NCBI GenBank assembly: GCA_964596775.1
Contig: CAZQVN010000035.1
Location: 1-38,707 of the forward strand
Length of the DNA: 38,707 nt
Reading direction: 5' to 3'
Origin: CAZQVN01 sp964596775
GTDB taxonomy: Bacteria; Eisenbacteria; RBG-16-71-46; JABDJR01; JAWXBZ01
The notes below the pieces were generated by a model. That model was not told the origin of the DNA. It did not search any database and was given only the letters and a program-made list of their open reading frames with translations. This document shows positions 7,456 through 15,966 of this stretch, piece by piece. A program made the translations under genes and the position numbers. The stretch's first letter is position 1. Every line of letters begins with the position of its first letter.

Positions 7456-9408
7456 TCAAAGGTCCAGGTTGCGCACGTTCAGCGCGTTGTCGTAGATGTA
7501 CTGGCGTCGCGGTTCCACCGCCTCGCCCATCAGGGTGGAGAAGATGTGCTCCGCCTCGACGCCGTCCTCGAGCGAAATCTTCTTCATGACCCGGTTGGCC
7601 GGGTTCATCGTGGTGTCCCAGAGCTGCTCGGGGTTCATTTCGCCGAGACCCTTGTAGCGCTGGACGTGCAGCCCCTTTTCGCCGATGTCGGACAGGATCT
7701 TGTCGCGCTCCTCGTCGGACCACGCGTAGTGCGCCTTCTTCCCCTTCTGGATCAGGTAGAACGGAGGCTGGGCGATGTACACCCAGCCGCGCTCGATCAG
7801 GGGCTTCATGTGGCGGAAGAAGAACGTCAGCAGCAGCGTGCGGATGTGGGCACCGTCGACGTCGGCGTCGGTCATGATGATGACGCGCTGGTACCGGCAC
7901 TTGTCGGGATTGAACTCGTCGGCGCCGATCCCCGTGCCCAGGGCGGTGATGATGACCTTGATTTCCTCGCTGGACAGCATCTTGTCCAGGCGGGCCTTTT
8001 CCACGTTGAGGATCTTTCCCTTGAGCGGCAGGATGGCCTGGAACTGGCGGTCGCGTCCCATCTTGGCCGAACCGCCGGCCGAATCCCCTTCGACCAGGTA
8101 GATTTCGGCTTTTTCCGGGTCCCGTTCGGCGCAGTCGGCCAGCTTTCCGGGAAGGCTCGACGAGTCGAGCAGGCTCTTCCGGCGGGCCATTTCCCGCGCC
8201 TTGCGGGCGGCTTCGCGGGCCCGGGCCGCCGCCACCGATTTTTCCACCACTTTCTTGGCGACCTGGGGATTTTCCTCGAAGTAGGTGCCCAGCCCCTCGC
8301 CCACGATCGACTCGACGATCCCCTTCACGTCGGAATTGCCGAGTTTCGTCTTCGTCTGCCCCTCGAACTGCGGATCGCGGAGCTTGACGCTGATGACCGC
8401 CACGAGGCCTTCGCGGACGTCGTCCCCGGTCAGGCTGGACTTCATGTCCTTGAACAGGCCGGACTTCGTTCCGTAGTTGTTCAGCGTGCGGGTCAGGGCG
8501 GCCTTGAAGCCGACGAGGTGCGTGCCCCCCTCGATCGTGTGGATGTTGTTCACGAAGGCGAACACGTTTTCGTTGTACGTGTCGTTGTACTGCATGGCCA
8601 CTTCCACATCGACTTCATCGCGGGAGCGGTGCACGTAGACTACGTCGGCGTGCAGCACGTCCTTGGCGTGGTTCAGGCTCTTCACGAACTCGGTGATGCC
8701 GCCGTCGAACTTGAACTCGTGCTTCTTGCCGCTCCGCTCGTCGAGCACGTTGATCCGGAGTCCGGCGTTGAGGAACGCAAGTTCCCGGAGGCGCTGCGAC
8801 AGCGTGTCGTAGCTGAACTCGGTGTCCTCGAAGATGGTTGCGTCCGGCTTGAACGTGACGGTCGTGCCGGTCTCCTCCGTCGTGCCGATCTCCGTGAGGT
8901 CGGTGTCCACGATGCCGCGCTTGTACTGCTGTTCGTAAATCTTCCCGCCGCGGCGCACTTCGACCCGGAGATGGTCGGACAGGGCGTTGACCACCGACAC
9001 GCCGACGCCGTGCAGGCCGCCGGACACCTTGTACGCCTTGTCGTCGAACTTGCCGCCGGCGTGGAGCATCGTCATGACGACCTCGACGGCAGGGCGGCCC
9101 TGGACCGGATGGTTGTCCACGGGAATGCCGCGGCCGTTGTCGCGCACGGTGATCGTGTTGTCCTTGTGAATGATCACGTGGATGTCGGTGCAGTTCCCGG
9201 CGAGGACTTCGTCGATCGAGTTGTCGACGACCTCGTAGACGAGGTGGTGGAGTCCGCGGATCCCGGTGGATCCGATGTACATGGCCGGGCGCTTGCGAAC
9301 CCCTTCCAGGCCCTTGAGGACCTGGATCTTGTTGGCATCGTAATCATTGCCCTGTGGAACCGGCTGGCCGGCTTCGAGCGTCGGATCGTTGCCCATGTCG
9401 CCTTTCAT
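7456..9408 (-). CDS. gyrB: DNA gyrase subunit B
   Basis: A 650-residue GyrB. The GHKL ATPase domain comes first (EVVDNSIDE and GRGIPVD, then HAGGKFD and GGLHGVGVSVVNALS). The transducer follows, then the TOPRIM domain with EGDSAGGSAK and the DADVDGAHI metal motif, and the C-terminal GyrA-binding region ending in YIYDNALNVRNLDL. It has no large insertion, unlike enterobacterial GyrB. ATG 9408 overlaps the stop of dciA as ATGA, with AGGACA upstream, indicating coupled translation. An alternative ATG lies four codons in. Confidence 0.98.
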   Translation of the reverse strand: MKGDMGNDPTLEAGQPVPQGNDYDANKIQVLKGLEGVRKRPAMYIGSTGIRGLHHLVYEVVDNSIDEVLAGNCTDIHVIIHKDNTITVRDNGRGIPVDNHPVQGRPAVEVVMTMLHAGGKFDDKAYKVSGGLHGVGVSVVNALSDHLRVEVRRGGKIYEQQYKRGIVDTDLTEIGTTEETGTTVTFKPDATIFEDTEFSYDTLSQRLRELAFLNAGLRINVLDERSGKKHEFKFDGGITEFVKSLNHAKDVLHADVVYVHRSRDEVDVEVAMQYNDTYNENVFAFVNNIHTIEGGTHLVGFKAALTRTLNNYGTKSGLFKDMKSSLTGDDVREGLVAVISVKLRDPQFEGQTKTKLGNSDVKGIVESIVGEGLGTYFEENPQVAKKVVEKSVAAARAREAARKAREMARRKSLLDSSSLPGKLADCAERDPEKAEIYLVEGDSAGGSAKMGRDRQFQAILPLKGKILNVEKARLDKMLSSEEIKVIITALGTGIGADEFNPDKCRYQRVIIMTDADVDGAHIRTLLLTFFFRHMKPLIERGWVYIAQPPFYLIQKGKKAHYAWSDEERDKILSDIGEKGLHVQRYKGLGEMNPEQLWDTTMNPANRVMKKISLEDGVEAEHIFSTLMGEAVEPRRQYIYDNALNVRNLDL

Positions 9409-9707
9409 GTTCGCTGTCCTCTCGACGGCGTGAACTGGATGTCCTGAACGATCTGGCCGCCGAGGCGGGCGTTCAGTCGCCGCAAAATGTCCCGGCGCAG
9501 ATAGGAAAGCTGCGCCATCCAGACTGCCCCATCGACTTCGATGATGAGTCGCCCGGAGTCAAAAGCCACGGCCCTGCTTCGCGCCGAGGCGTTCGTGCCC
9601 ACAACATCGGGCCACAAGTGGATGGCATCCCATCCCCGGAGCTTGGAGGAAAGGCCTGTTTTTTCCAGGTAAGCCCTGAGGGATGCGCCTATCGGCTCCA
9701 GGGCCAT
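9405..9707 (-). CDS. dciA: DciA/DUF721 family replicative helicase loader
   Basis: The 100-residue product matches the DUF721 (DciA) domain. It has an N-terminal helix, the W-x-x-(V/I)VG motif (LWPDVVGTNASARSR), then the strand LIIEVDGAVWMAQLSY and the helix RRDILRRLNARLG. DciA is the ancestral loader or remodeller of the DnaB helicase in bacteria lacking DnaC/DnaI. In many genomes it sits between recF and gyrB. Here it follows dnaN directly after 61 nt, with recF absent, and overlaps gyrB by 4 nt. Symbol and role follow the family. Confidence 0.82.
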   Translation of the reverse strand: MALEPIGASLRAYLEKTGLSSKLRGWDAIHLWPDVVGTNASARSRAVAFDSGRLIIEVDGAVWMAQLSYLRRDILRRLNARLGGQIVQDIQFTPSRGQRT

Positions 9708-9768
9708 TTCGGAATCGTTCCTCTCGTGTAGTCGGCGAAAATCAGCATCTCAAACGTCAATGCGGTCC

Positions 9769-10875
9769 TCAATCGGGCAGCCGCAGCGGCATGACGAGAC
9801 AGAGCATGTCTTCACCCTCAGGCAGCCCTTCCGGCCGGATGATGCCGGCCGAAACGGATGTGTTGAGGTGGATGGTCACGGAGGGAGTATCGATCGATCG
9901 CAGAATATCGAGGAGATAGGCCGCGTTGTAGCCGATGTCGAGCTTGTCGCCGACATAGGCCACCGGGACCTGCTCCATGCCTTCGCCGATGTCGGCGGTG
10001 TTCACGGACAGTTCAAGCCGCTCCGGTTTCAGGGAAAGTCGGATCTGGCGGGTCACGGAATCCGCGAGGACGGCCACGCGGCGGATGGCCGCGATGAGGT
10101 CTTCGCGCACGACGGAAATCTGTTTCGGGTTGCTCTTGGGAATGACCTGTTCGTAGTTCGGAAACGCCCCGTCGATGAGGCGGGAATAGACCGTGGTGGA
10201 TCCCATGTCGAAGATGGCGTAGTTCTTGGAAAGGCCGAGAACCACGTTGACCGTTCCCGCCGCCAGCCGCACGACCTGGTGCAGAGCCTTGGGCGGCAGG
10301 ATCATGCTCTGGTCTCCGGCTGCGTAGTCGCCCTTGAAGGAACTGCGGGAAAGCCGGTGTCCATCGGTGGCCACCATCGTCAGGGTGCCCTTCGTGACCT
10401 GAACGAGAACTCCGGTCAGCATCTGGCGGGTTTCGTCGGAGGACACGGAATAACTCGTGCGCCGCACGCCCTTCTCGAGAACATCCGTGGGCATCTTGAG
10501 ACTCGTGGTTCCCTCGGCCGAGGGAAGCTGCGGATACTCCTCCGACTCCAGGCCGACGATGCTGTAGGAACCGCTTCCGCATTCGATCTTGACGCGGGTA
10601 CCGCTGAGCGAGCACTTGATGTCGTCGCTGGGAAGTTCGCGGACGATATCCGCGAGTTTCTTTGCGGGCACCGTGATGCTGCCCGCGGTGGACACCCTGG
10701 CCGGTCCTGAAGTCTTGATCGAGATATCCAGGTCCGTGGCAACCAGAGTCAGCTTCTCGTCCGCCGCCTCGATGAGGACATTCGAGAGAATCGGCAGTGT
10801 GCTCTTGCTCGGGACGGCGCTGACCACCGTCTGAAGCAGGTCCTGAAACTCGTTGCGCGGCAGACTGAACTTCAT
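9769..10875 (-). CDS. dnaN: DNA polymerase III beta sliding clamp
   Basis: A 368-residue protein of the expected clamp length with three repeated domains. Recognisable pieces are MKFSLPRNEFQDLLQTVVSAV, LPILSNVLIEA, the VATDGHRLS block of the second domain and the C-terminal hydrophobic-cleft tail LCLVMPLRLPD. The clamp encircles DNA and tethers Pol III. It is preceded by a 528-nt AT-rich spacer from dnaA, with a likely own promoter at 10914-10943. It is followed by dciA rather than recF. Confidence 0.97.
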   Translation of the reverse strand: MKFSLPRNEFQDLLQTVVSAVPSKSTLPILSNVLIEAADEKLTLVATDLDISIKTSGPARVSTAGSITVPAKKLADIVRELPSDDIKCSLSGTRVKIECGSGSYSIVGLESEEYPQLPSAEGTTSLKMPTDVLEKGVRRTSYSVSSDETRQMLTGVLVQVTKGTLTMVATDGHRLSRSSFKGDYAAGDQSMILPPKALHQVVRLAAGTVNVVLGLSKNYAIFDMGSTTVYSRLIDGAFPNYEQVIPKSNPKQISVVREDLIAAIRRVAVLADSVTRQIRLSLKPERLELSVNTADIGEGMEQVPVAYVGDKLDIGYNAAYLLDILRSIDTPSVTIHLNTSVSAGIIRPEGLPEGEDMLCLVMPLRLPD

Positions 10876-11403
10876 TCGTGTCCCCCCGGGCGGATTCCGC
10901 CACCGGACGGTTGGTTATAAACCCATACTTTTCAGTATGTTAGTGAAATGGCAAACAGTGATGTGTGCGACGGGATGTACCTTCCGGCAGTATAGGAAAC
11001 GAACCCCGCACAGGCAAGGAAAAACTTGCCTCTTTAAGGCACTTCTAACTTACTTATTTATAAATACTTAGTAGATATAGTAGGGGCTGTGGATTTGTGG
11101 AACGAACACCCGAAAAACAAGCGTAAACCATTGAATTGAAAGAAGTTGCAAATCCGATGGTTTTGGGGAGTGTTGGTGGGAAAACCGCCGGAACCGTGGA
11201 CACTCTCCACTGCCCTGGTACGTAACTTCCTGAAAATAAAGAATATCCACAGGTTGCTGGACCTCGTTATCACCAGAATCTGGAAGGGGTTTTCGGGCAT
11301 AATTCCGCGACTCGCGGATTCTCCAGAACAGGGAAATCCGAACCGGGCACAGCCTCGATTTTTGACGTGAATCAGAGCCGGGGCCGGGGTGCGGCCGTCG
11401 CGA
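10876..11403 (-). other. AT-rich dnaA-dnaN intergenic region, candidate origin part
   Basis: This 528-bp non-coding region is far AT-richer than its surroundings; 11030-11080 contains runs such as TTATTTATAAATACTTAG, a plausible unwinding element. DnaA-box-like 9-mers are ATATCCACA at 11243-11251 (one mismatch from TTATCCACA) and TGTGGATTT at 11088-11096 (two mismatches). Hairpins are AGGCAAG/CTTGCCT (11012-11031) and TCCGCG/CGCGGA (11304-11318). Origins in the dnaA-dnaN interval are well known in several phyla. The functional assignment is inferred. Confidence 0.45.
10914..10943 (-). promoter_or_regulatory. Candidate dnaN promoter with operator-like palindrome in the spacer
   Basis: On the minus strand CTAACA (10943-10938, 4/6 to TTGACA) is followed by 18 bp and TATAAC (10919-10914, 5/6 to TATAAT). 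The perfect inverted repeat CATACT-GAAA-AGTATG (10939-10924) covers the spacer and part of the -35. This position suits a regulator site or a leader hairpin, but no regulator is identified. Confidence 0.4.
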
Positions 11404-12825
11404 TCAGGGTCTGCCTTCGCGCAGCCTCTGGGTCAATTGTTCCACGGCGTTCCGCGTTTCGCGATCGTGCACCAGCGCTTCGGAAATACGGTCGCACCCG
11501 TAAATCACCGTGGTGTGATCGCGCCCGCCGAGCGCCGCGCCGATTTCGACGAGCGACATCTGGGTGAGCGTGCGGCAGAGGTACATCCCCACCTGACGTG
11601 GAAAGGCGATCTGGTTTGTCCGCTTGCGCCCGCGCAGGGCGTCGACGGACACGTGAAAGTGCTCCGAGACGGCTCCAAGTATGTGCTTCACAGTGATCTG
11701 GCGTTCCGCAGGCGCATTGAACAGGATCTTGAGGACGTCACCGGCCATGTCGGAGGAGATTTCCCGCTTGGACAACGAGGAATACGCCAGGAGACGGATC
11801 AGCGATCCTTCGAGCTCCCGGATGTTGGATCGAACGTTGTTGGCAATGAGGAGGGCCACGTCGTCGGGGAGGAACACGCCCTCGACCTCCGCCTTCCGCT
11901 TGAGAATGGCCACCCGGGTTTCGAGATCGGGCGCCTGGATGTCGGTGACGAGCCCCCAGTGAAACCGGGAGACGAGCCGCTCCTCGAGCGTCGGGATCTC
12001 CTTGGGAGGCCGGTCGCTCGTCATCACGATCTGCTTGTGATTGTCGAAGAGCGCGTTGAACGTATGAAAGAACTCTTCCTGCGTGCTTTCCTTGCCGGCC
12101 AGGAACTGGATGTCGTCGATGAGCAGCAGGTCCGCGTTCCGGTACTTGTTCTTGAACTCGAGGGTACGGTTCTTCTGGATCGAACCGATCATTTCGTTCA
12201 TGAACTGTTCGGAAGAAACATAAAATATCCTGGCGGCGGGGTTTCTCTCGCGCAGCTGGTTGCCGATCGCCTGCATCAGGTGGGTCTTGCCGAGCCCCAC
12301 GCCGCCGTAGATGAACAGCGGGTTGTACGAGCAGGCCGGTTTTTCCGCCACCGCCATGCAGGCCGCGTGCGACATCTGGTTGCTGGGCCCGATGACGAAC
12401 GTGTCGAACGTGTAGCGCGGATCGAGGGAACTCTCATCGGGAAAGAGACGCGCGGAGCCGTTCGTCGCCCTGTGCGTTGCCGGCGGTGCGCTTTCCCGGA
12501 CTTCGGGAAGGACTCTGACTTCATGTGACGTGGCCACACGGAACTGGACACGGAGCGGAGAGCGGAAGGCCGTCGAGACGCATTCCTCCGTCACGGAGAG
12601 GAAATGTTCTTCAATCCAGTCGATGAAGAAACCGCCGGGAGCATGGATGATGAGCGTGTTGTCTTCTATACCGGCACATTCGAGTGGTTGAAACCAGGTA
12701 TTGAAAGTCTGGTCGCTGACCTTTGCTTTGATTTCCGCCAGGAATCTCCGCCAGGAGGCGGTTTCGGGGTTGGCAGCCAAAGCCGTTACCTCACTCTTTT
12801 CCACAGGGATTTCCACAGTCGCCAT
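11404..12825 (-). CDS. dnaA: Chromosomal replication initiator DnaA
   Basis: A 473-residue DnaA with all four domains. Domain I is at about residues 23-95 (WFQPLE). A short variable linker follows. The AAA+ domain has Walker A GGVGLGKTH (174-182), Walker B LLLIDDIQF and the sensor/arginine region. The C-terminal DNA-binding helix-turn-helix carries the signature GGRDHTTVIYG. It opens the origin and recruits DnaB. ATG 12825 is backed by GGGAGAAG upstream. The gene reads away from rpmH across a 649-bp region holding DnaA-box-like sites, so autoregulation is likely. Confidence 0.98.
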   Translation of the reverse strand: MATVEIPVEKSEVTALAANPETASWRRFLAEIKAKVSDQTFNTWFQPLECAGIEDNTLIIHAPGGFFIDWIEEHFLSVTEECVSTAFRSPLRVQFRVATSHEVRVLPEVRESAPPATHRATNGSARLFPDESSLDPRYTFDTFVIGPSNQMSHAACMAVAEKPACSYNPLFIYGGVGLGKTHLMQAIGNQLRERNPAARIFYVSSEQFMNEMIGSIQKNRTLEFKNKYRNADLLLIDDIQFLAGKESTQEEFFHTFNALFDNHKQIVMTSDRPPKEIPTLEERLVSRFHWGLVTDIQAPDLETRVAILKRKAEVEGVFLPDDVALLIANNVRSNIRELEGSLIRLLAYSSLSKREISSDMAGDVLKILFNAPAERQITVKHILGAVSEHFHVSVDALRGRKRTNQIAFPRQVGMYLCRTLTQMSLVEIGAALGGRDHTTVIYGCDRISEALVHDRETRNAVEQLTQRLREGRP

Positions 12826-13354
12826 CTGCTTCTCCCTGTGCAGGTTTGGGGTTGGGGCTCACAAAAAGGACACACATTTCGGCGGCATTCAGCCCGGTGA
12901 GCTCTCCACAGATGTGGAAAGCGGGAATCTTCTTGTTTTACAGCTAGTTACGGTGTTTTTGGTGAGGTCGAGCAGAGGTGTTTTCCACAGAGCCTGTTTC
13001 TGGTCGGTTTCCCCCTGCACACAGGCCCGAAGAGGTTGTTTTTCAACAACTTGGAAGGCCCAACCGACTCTTGAAAACCCTGCTCCAGCAGTTCGGGCAT
13101 CCTAGCACCCGACCCCCGGAGGGGCAATAAATTTTGCCCCCGAAATTGAGGTTTTGTAATCGCGCACGAAACAACGAGATAAGGAGTTCTTCGTGATGTG
13201 GTTTCTGGAGGTGGCCTGGTGTCACCCACCCTGTTCCGGACGGTGTCGAGGGCACCCAAACCGTTTTTCTTCAGCCTGTTACGCGAGAACGCGAAGTGCA
13301 CGCGGCGCGAAATACTAAAAACCTGACCGCCTGTCCGGGGCTGAAGCGGAATTC
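12826..13354. other. rpmH-dnaA intergenic region, candidate oriC with DnaA-box-like sites
   Basis: No gene is evident here. DnaA-box-like 9-mers cluster at the dnaA end. TTTTCCACA (one mismatch from TTATCCACA) occurs at 12981-12989 and again at 12797-12805 inside the dnaA 5' end. An inverted pair CTCTCCACA/TGTGGAAAG lies at 12902-12921. Hairpins GTTGTT-TTTC-AACAAC (13036-13051) and GGGGCAA-N6-TTGCCCC (13121-13140) follow. The switch of gene direction, dnaA leftward and rpmH rightward, fits an origin. The boundary of the functional origin cannot be read. Confidence 0.5.
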
Positions 13355-13382
13355 TTGACATCACACCACCGGAAAACATACT
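13355..13382 (+). promoter_or_regulatory. Promoter of the rpmH-rnpA-yidD-yidC operon
   Basis: A perfect -35 TTGACA (13355-13360) is followed by 16 bp and CATACT (13377-13382, 4/6 to TATAAT). It would give a leader of about 85 nt before rpmH. Confidence 0.55.
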
Positions 13383-13474
13383 CTCTTCAGCCTGCCGATT
13401 CAGGCAATCCCTGTTCAGATACCCGGAACTCGGGGCAAACGTCACCCAGTTGCAAGCCATAGGAAGAGGATTCA

Positions 13475-13609
13475 ATGAAGAGAACATATCAGCCGCATAA
13501 CAAGCGCCGCAAAAAGGTCCACGGATTCCGGGCCCGCATGAGCCGACTTGGTGGGCGCAAGGTGCTGAGCCGCCGTCGTGCCAAGGGAAGAAAGCGTCTC
13601 TCCGCGTAA
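13475..13609 (+). CDS. rpmH: 50S ribosomal protein L34
   Basis: A 44-residue, very basic protein starting MKRTYQPHNKRRKKVHGFRA and ending GRKRLSA, a clear L34. It has the usual R-M-S/-T-x-x-G-R-x-V-L-x-x-R-R-x-K-G-R-x-x-L-S pattern. L34 packs against 23S rRNA in the large subunit. AGGAAGAGGA lies just upstream of ATG 13475. Its last 32 nt overlap the likely start of rnpA. Confidence 0.98.
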   Translation: MKRTYQPHNKRRKKVHGFRARMSRLGGRKVLSRRRAKGRKRLSA

Positions 13610-13991
13610 GAGTCGTCACCGGCCCGCGGCGGTCATTCCCCGTCAGGGCCAGAGACTGGGACGCGCCGAGCGGGTTCGACGCGGCGCCGACTACGCAAGG
13701 ATCTACGAGAGCGCACGTTCCGTGCATGGCCGACTCTTCGTCGTTTTCCTTGTCCAGGACGAAGAACATCACCGCCGCGCCGGATTCGTCGCCAGCCGCA
13801 GGGTGGGCGGGGCCGTTCAGCGAAACCGGGCGCGTCGTCTGCTCCGCGAATCCTACCGGAAACTCAAGCACCGACTGCCCGTAAAGGGTGTACAGCTCGT
13901 CTTTGTGGCCAGGGCTGCGTGTTCACGGGCAACACAAGGAAACGTCATGGAGGAGATGGGGGATCTCCTGACCCGCGCCGGGGTCCTGTGA
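13578..13991 (+). CDS. rnpA: Ribonuclease P protein component
   Basis: A 137-residue RnpA that binds the RNase P RNA and helps cleave tRNA 5' leaders. The core begins near residue 23 (QGQRLGRAERVRRGADYARIY). It contains the RNR motif GGAVQRNRARRLLRESYR and ends with LVFVARAA and a helical tail. No ATG, GTG or TTG occurs in frame between the rpmH stop and the conserved core. The most likely start is therefore GTG 13578, inside rpmH, giving a 32-nt overlap and a roughly 20-residue N-terminal extension. A rare CTG or ATT start nearer the core cannot be ruled out. The stop overlaps the yidD start. Confidence 0.9.
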   Translation: MPREESVSPRKSRHRPAAVIPRQGQRLGRAERVRRGADYARIYESARSVHGRLFVVFLVQDEEHHRRAGFVASRRVGGAVQRNRARRLLRESYRKLKHRLPVKGVQLVFVARAACSRATQGNVMEEMGDLLTRAGVL

Positions 13992-14230
13992 TCCCGCATC
14001 CGCGTACGACCGCATCGGTTCCGGTGCGCGTGCTCCTCCTGCCGATCGCTGTCTACCGGCGTTTTGTTTCTCCATGGCTTCCGGCATCCTGTCGATTTCG
14101 CCCCACCTGCTCGGCGTATGCCGAGGAGGCCATTCTCAGGCACGGGCCGATCCGTGGCCTGTGGAAGGCGGTGCGGCGGATTGTCCGATGCCATCCGTTT
14201 CATCCCGGAGGCCATGATCCCGTTGACTGA
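13988..14230 (+). CDS. yidD: Membrane protein insertion efficiency factor YidD
   Basis: An 80-residue protein with the YidD signature: LLLPIAVYRRFVSP, then CRFRPTCSAYAEEAI, then HGPIRGLWKAVRRIVRCHPF and a GGHDPV tail. YidD is a small membrane-associated factor that aids insertion of proteins by YidC. The GTG at 13988 overlaps the rnpA stop as GTGA, the usual coupled layout. A longer open frame upstream overlaps the coding part of rnpA and lacks family likeness. Confidence 0.95.
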   Translation: MIPHPRTTASVPVRVLLLPIAVYRRFVSPWLPASCRFRPTCSAYAEEAILRHGPIRGLWKAVRRIVRCHPFHPGGHDPVD

Positions 14231-14282
14231 TTCCTGTCCGGCAGCAGCAGATTCCAAGCCGGTTAACCATTAAGGAGATCTG

Positions 14283-15956
14283 ATGGACCGGCGGTCCCTC
14301 CTCGCCATTGCGCTGTCGATGATCGTCATCGCGGTATTCAACTTCTACTTCATACCCAAGCCGAAGAAGCCGGAATCACCGCAGGCCGAAACTCCGATCG
14401 GAGAGCCGGGCGCGGCTGCGATCGGCGAACCCCACCGCTCCGTATCGGGCACCGCGCCGGCGGCTGCCGGTTTCGACCCCGCCGTGTCTCCGGATTCGCT
14501 GCAGGTCTCCAGCGGCGATGTCGTCTCCGCGCCGGACGCCATCGAAACCACGTTCGAAGTCCGGTCGGAAAAGTCCACCGCGCGGTTCACGACACGCGGC
14601 GGCGGTTTGCAATCCTATATCCTGCATAAATTTGGCGGCCCGACCGGGGGTCCTGTGGAGATGGTCCGCGAGGGCCCCGAGCCCCATGTGCAGATCGATC
14701 TCGGATCCCGCGTTCTCGATCTGTCCACGCTCCTGTTCAAGGAGGAACAGCAGTCGCTGTCGGGCGGCGGCACGCGCGTGATCTTCCGCGCCGGAGTACC
14801 GGGCGGAGTCCAGGTCACGAAGCAGTTCGATTTCGTTCCCGGATCGGAACTGATCGATTTCCAGGTGGACGTGACCGGCCTCCCCTATTCCGACCAGGAT
14901 CCGAAGATCCAGGTAGGCTGGACCGGCGGGATTCCACAGGCCGAGCTCAACGCCAAGACCGACGAATCGACGTACGGCGCGGTGCTTTCCGTCGGCAAGA
15001 ACATCGAGCGTGTCCATGCCGGCAAGTTCAAGAAGGAAAACGAAAAGACGTACTCGGGAGCCGTGCACTGGGTTGCGGCCAGGAACAAGTATTTCATGGC
15101 CGCCATCGTTCCCGCCGGAGGAGACGCCACCGACGCGATGGCCGTCGGTGACGCAACCACCCACCGCGCCGGAGCCGTCATTTCCATGCCGCTCGCCGTG
15201 GGGGGCACGTCCATCCGCAAGTTCCACCTCTACGCCGGTCCTCTGGATTACTGGCGCCTCAAGGACGTGGGGTTCGGTCTCGAGGCCGCCGTCGACCTCG
15301 GGATGAGTTTCATACTCCCGCTGAGCAAGCTGCTGCTCTGGCTTCTCGTCAAGGGATACAGCCTGATTCCGAACTACGGGGTCGTCATCATTCTGCTTTC
15401 GGCCGTGACGAAGATCGTGTTCTACCCGATGACGAAGAGCAGCATGCGCTCCATGCGGGACATGCAGAAGCTCCAGCCCGAGATGGAAGCGCTCCGGAAG
15501 AAGTACAAGGACGATCCGAAGGTCCTCAACGAGAAGGTCATGAACCTGTACAAGACGCACAAGGTGAACCCGGTGGGCGGCTGTCTCCCCATGCTGCTCC
15601 AGATGCCGGTCTTCTTTGCGCTGTACAGCGTTCTGGCCAATTCCGTGGAGCTCCGCCAGGCCGGATTCGTCGGGTGGATCAACGACCTGTCCGCGCCCGA
15701 CACGCTGTTCACGATCGGATCGTTCGGAATTCACATCCTGCCGGTCCTCATGGCGGGGAGCATGCTCTGGCAGCAGAAACTGACCCCCACGGACCCCCGG
15801 CAGGCGGCCATGATGTACCTGATGCCGGTGATGATGCTCTTCTTCCTGTACAGCTTCCCCTCCGGGCTGGCGCTGTACTGGACGGTGATCAACCTCCTGT
15901 CCGTCGGCCAGCAGGTTCTCATCAACCGCGAGTCGCACCAGCCGGCCGCGGCATGA
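14283..15956 (+). CDS. yidC: Membrane protein insertase YidC
   Basis: A 557-residue YidC of the Gram-negative type. It has an N-terminal transmembrane anchor (residues about 5-23), a proline/alanine-rich linker and a periplasmic beta-supersandwich domain (about 90-310). The conserved five-helix insertase core starts near residue 340 (LLLWLLVKGYSLIPNYGVVIILL). The cytosolic hairpin MRDMQKLQPEMEALRKKYKD and the region VGGCLPMLLQMPVFFALY lie within the core. It inserts membrane proteins alone or with SecYEG. AAGGAGAT precedes ATG 14283. No jag/khpB gene follows it; mnmE comes directly after 10 nt. Confidence 0.98.
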   Translation: MDRRSLLAIALSMIVIAVFNFYFIPKPKKPESPQAETPIGEPGAAAIGEPHRSVSGTAPAAAGFDPAVSPDSLQVSSGDVVSAPDAIETTFEVRSEKSTARFTTRGGGLQSYILHKFGGPTGGPVEMVREGPEPHVQIDLGSRVLDLSTLLFKEEQQSLSGGGTRVIFRAGVPGGVQVTKQFDFVPGSELIDFQVDVTGLPYSDQDPKIQVGWTGGIPQAELNAKTDESTYGAVLSVGKNIERVHAGKFKKENEKTYSGAVHWVAARNKYFMAAIVPAGGDATDAMAVGDATTHRAGAVISMPLAVGGTSIRKFHLYAGPLDYWRLKDVGFGLEAAVDLGMSFILPLSKLLLWLLVKGYSLIPNYGVVIILLSAVTKIVFYPMTKSSMRSMRDMQKLQPEMEALRKKYKDDPKVLNEKVMNLYKTHKVNPVGGCLPMLLQMPVFFALYSVLANSVELRQAGFVGWINDLSAPDTLFTIGSFGIHILPVLMAGSMLWQQKLTPTDPRQAAMMYLMPVMMLFFLYSFPSGLALYWTVINLLSVGQQVLINRESHQPAAA

Positions 15957-15966
15957 CCGGATAGCC

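Noticed and set aside
5579..9447. Plus-strand open frames of over 600 codons opposite gyrA and gyrB
   Set aside because: Shadow frames caused by high GC at third positions; composition is rich in His/Asp/Val with no family likeness.
11088..11110. Possible Rex operator in TTGTGGAACGAACACC
   Set aside because: The right half does not match CACAA; no convincing Rex box was found in the window.
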